From Synergistaceae bacterium (GTDB taxonomy: Bacteria; Synergistota; Synergistia; Synergistales; Synergistaceae), in the NCBI GenBank assembly GCA_031271065.1, contig JAISWP010000215.1:1-17117 (forward strand): a stretch of 17,117 nt of DNA, written 5' to 3'. The position numbers were made by a program, and so were the translations under genes. Each line of letters begins with the position of its first letter. The first letter of the stretch is position 1. The notes under the pieces were generated by a model. The model made no database searches. It was not told where the DNA came from and saw only the letters and a program-made list of their open reading frames with translations. Shown in pieces: positions 15,059 through 17,117 of the stretch.

Positions 15059-15979
15059 TCACTGCCAGAGGGGCGCGGGGTAGACCCCGCGCCTGTGCAG
15101 CTCTTCTACGGCCCTCATCACTTCCGGCCGGTCCTCTCTGTATGTCACCCCGTACCACGTGTCTGGGCTTTCCAGCACTCTCACGTCCGCGATTCCTCTT
15201 TCAAGCTGGCGTCCGATCTCGCTGGGCAGCAGGTATTCGCATTTCAGCGGGTCCTGCCGCAGATTTTCGTCCAGGAATACGGGGAAGTCTTCCTCGGCCG
15301 CTTTGAAAAATCCCGGCGTGAGCCCCCAGAAGTTCATGGACACCAGAGTGCCGGGGGGGATGCAGCTCCACGTCTTCCCCTTGTCCTCGGAGTGCCTGGC
15401 GCCCTCCTTATATTTTTCTATCATCGTCCGCTCGGCTATGCTGGACAGATAGCCGCCGGAGGATTCGCAGATTCCGCGCGTCACGCTGCCGTGTCCGGAC
15501 ACGGTGTTCTCTATCCTGTAGCCCACCATGGAGAAATGCAGTCCGCGGTCGTCCGGGAGAGGGGAGCTGAGCCAGTCGTACATGCTCCTGTACGCGGAGG
15601 CCCCGTAAAAATCGTCCGCGTTTATAACCGCGAAAGGTCCGTCCACGGCCGATTTCGCGGAGAGAAGCGCCTGTGTCGTCCCCCACGGCTTGACCCTGCC
15701 CTCCGGGACCGCGTATCCCGCAGGTATGTCCGCAAGAGACTGATATGCGTAATCCGTCTCCGCATACCGCTCTATCCTGCTGCCGATGACTTCCATGAAA
15801 TCTTCCCTGATGGCCTCGGTTATGATGAATATCACCTTGCCGAAACCGGCTTTGAGGGCGTCGTATATCGAATAGTCGATGATAAGCTCGCCGTTCGCGC
15901 CGACCGGATCGATCTGCTTGAGCCCTCCGTATCTGCTGCCTATTCCGGCGGCGAGTATGACAAGAGCAGGTTTTTCCAT
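15059..15979 (-). CDS. Sugar nucleotidyltransferase (NDP-hexose pyrophosphorylase-like)
   Basis: The 306-residue protein begins at the ATG at 15979 after AGGGGGA. The nucleotide-binding signature LAAGIGSRYGGLKQ (9-22) is followed by the GANGELIIDYSIYDALKAG segment (28-46), KPWGTTQA (97-104), the metal-binding NADDF (120-124), VSMNFWG (213-219) and DTWYGVTYRED (273-283). These show a GT-A type NTP-transferase that couples a sugar 1-phosphate to a nucleotide. Which sugar and which NTP are not readable from the sequence. It follows galE by 16 nt, and no GalT gene is seen, so it may provide the UDP-galactose or UDP-glucose forming step by pyrophosphorolysis chemistry. It differs from standard GalU, so I give no gene symbol. 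Confidence 0.82.
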   Translation of the reverse strand: MEKPALVILAAGIGSRYGGLKQIDPVGANGELIIDYSIYDALKAGFGKVIFIITEAIREDFMEVIGSRIERYAETDYAYQSLADIPAGYAVPEGRVKPWGTTQALLSAKSAVDGPFAVINADDFYGASAYRSMYDWLSSPLPDDRGLHFSMVGYRIENTVSGHGSVTRGICESSGGYLSSIAERTMIEKYKEGARHSEDKGKTWSCIPPGTLVSMNFWGLTPGFFKAAEEDFPVFLDENLRQDPLKCEYLLPSEIGRQLERGIADVRVLESPDTWYGVTYREDRPEVMRAVEELHRRGVYPAPLWQ

Positions 15980-15995
15980 ACGTATGGTCCCCCTT

Positions 15996-17012
15996 CTATC
16001 TCCCGTAGCCGTTCGGGTTGGCGCTCTGCCAGCGCCACGCGTCCCTGCACATGTCGTCGATGTCGAATTCGGCGCGCCACCCCAGCTCACGGTGCGCCTT
16101 CGACGGGTCGGCGTACACGGACGCCGCGTCGCCGGGACGCCTGGGCGTGAACTCCCGGTCTATATGCCTGCCGCAGGCCCGCTCGAAGGCTGATATGACC
16201 TCGAGAACGCTGTATCCCCTCCCGGTCCCCAGGTTGCAGACGAACTCCCCGCAGTTCTCCGAGAGTTTTCTGAGCGCGCTGACGTGCCCGCGAGCCAGGT
16301 CCGACACGTGGATGTAGTCGCGGACCCCGGTCCCGTCGGGAGTAGGATAATCGCTGCCGAATACCTTAACCCTTTCAAGATTGCCCACTGCCACCTGGGC
16401 GACGTAGGGGACCAGATTGTTCGGTATGCCGCTTGGGTCCTCGCCGATCAGGCCGGAGCGATGGGCTCCTATAGGGTTGAAATACCGCAGTACGGCGGCG
16501 TTGAAACCGGGGTCCGCCGCGCAGACGTCGCTCAGTATGCGTTCGATGAACACTTTGGTGGCTCCGTAAGGGCTGACCGCGCAGGTCGGAAAGTCCTCCC
16601 TGACGGGAACGCTCGCCGGGTCGCCGTACACCGTGGCCGAGGACGAGAACACCAAATTTCTGACCCCCCGGGACCTCATCACACGCAGAAGGGCCAGGGT
16701 GCTTTCTATGTTGTTCGAGTAGTACTCGATCGGTTTTGACACGCTCTCGCCGACAGCTTTCAGACCGGCAAAGTGTATCACCGAGTCGATGTCAGGATAT
16801 TTCCCGAACAGGGCGTCAAGGCGTTTCTCGTCCGAGACGTCGAGCCGGGCGAATCGTACCCTGGCGCCGGTAATATGTTCCACCCTGCGGAGGGATTCGC
16901 GGCTTGAATTTATCAGGCTGTCCGCGGCTGCCACGTCATAACCCGCCTCTATGAGTTCGACGCAGGTATGGCTGCCGATGAAGCCGGCGCCACCCGTCAC
17001 TAACACCGTCAT
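15996..17012 (-). CDS. galE: UDP-glucose 4-epimerase GalE
   Basis: The 338-residue enzyme interconverts UDP-galactose and UDP-glucose in the cytoplasm with bound NAD. It starts at the ATG at 17012 after GGGGGAG. The Rossmann loop GGAGFIGSHT is at 7-16, SSSATVYG at 123-130, and the catalytic Tyr 149 and Lys 153 occur in SPYGATK. Also present are LRYFNPIGAHRSGLIGEDP, the substrate-binding GIPNNLVPY segment and the DYPTPDGTGVRDYIHVSDLA segment, all typical of GalE. The length equals E. coli GalE (338). It overlaps the preceding frame by ATGA and precedes the nucleotidyltransferase by 16 nt, so it is inside an operon read from the right edge. Confidence 0.95.
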   Translation of the reverse strand: MTVLVTGGAGFIGSHTCVELIEAGYDVAAADSLINSSRESLRRVEHITGARVRFARLDVSDEKRLDALFGKYPDIDSVIHFAGLKAVGESVSKPIEYYSNNIESTLALLRVMRSRGVRNLVFSSSATVYGDPASVPVREDFPTCAVSPYGATKVFIERILSDVCAADPGFNAAVLRYFNPIGAHRSGLIGEDPSGIPNNLVPYVAQVAVGNLERVKVFGSDYPTPDGTGVRDYIHVSDLARGHVSALRKLSENCGEFVCNLGTGRGYSVLEVISAFERACGRHIDREFTPRRPGDAASVYADPSKAHRELGWRAEFDIDDMCRDAWRWQSANPNGYGR

Positions 17013-17117
17013 TTCAGCGCTCCCCCTGAGCCGGGCTGAACCGGGATGACCCTGGAAGCCCCGGTCTGCCGCACGTTCAGAACATAACACGCGCCGGTCC
17101 CGAATACACTATTCATC
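17009..17117 (-). CDS. C-terminal end of an upstream gene, probably a galactokinase (partial)
   Basis: A minus-strand frame is open from the window edge to a TGA at 17011-17009 that overlaps the galE start as ATGA, the classical sign of coupled operon genes. The visible tail, roughly 35 residues, includes VFGTGACYVLNVR followed by QTGASRVI. I recall a similar C-terminal pattern (VFG-G-C-VL-IR, then a small basic or hydrophobic tail) in GHMP-type galactokinases of anaerobic Firmicutes, and position before galE supports that. The match is from memory and short, so the identity is tentative; that it is a real gene end is more likely than not. Confidence 0.45.
   Translation of the reverse strand, partial: MNSVFGTGACYVLNVRQTGASRVIPVQPGSGGALK

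Overview
The window is chromosomal DNA from a bacterium, GC-rich but with heavy use of ATA (Ile) and AGG (Arg) codons. That combination, with sugar-uptake operons of an anaerobic heterotroph, suggests a member of the Synergistota. This placement is tentative and rests on codon style only. No rRNA, tRNA, insertion sequence, prophage or CRISPR array was seen.

Layout. (1) Positions 1-3219, plus strand: the end of a galactose/methyl-galactoside (Mgl-type) ABC operon. It holds mglB (5' cut by the window edge), a 15-bp intercistronic stem-loop, mglA, mglC and an overlapping 60-residue single-pass membrane protein. (2) Positions 3259-5690, minus strand: a DeoR-family repressor followed by an FGGY sugar kinase, both apparently started by TTG. 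(3) Positions 5691-6025: a divergent control region with a good sigma70-type promoter in each direction, a cluster of GAAATTTG/CAAATTTC boxes just downstream of the repressor promoter, and a leader hairpin. (4) Positions 6026-11686, plus strand: a BtpA/SgcQ-family TIM-barrel protein, a secreted sugar-binding protein, a second 15-bp stem-loop, a double-domain ABC ATPase with a degenerate second Walker B, and two different permeases. (5) Positions 11703-17117, minus strand, transcribed from the right edge: the tail of a probable galactokinase, galE, a sugar nucleotidyltransferase, a FIST-domain sensor protein and a soluble hybrid histidine kinase. Successive genes in this block overlap by 3 nt or are separated by 3-20 nt.

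How it fits together. The left operon imports galactose-type sugars. The right operon probably phosphorylates galactose, moves it to a nucleotide sugar and epimerises it, and carries a two-protein sensory module at its end. The middle locus is a self-contained system resembling lsr or sgc loci: repressor, FGGY kinase, TIM-barrel enzyme and a heterodimeric-permease CUT2 transporter. It is for an unidentified sugar or sugar-like signal. The most notable points are the coupling of a Leloir-like operon to FIST/hybrid-kinase signalling, the lsr/sgc-like locus of unknown ligand, the small membrane protein in the mgl operon, and the parallel hairpins after both binding-protein genes.
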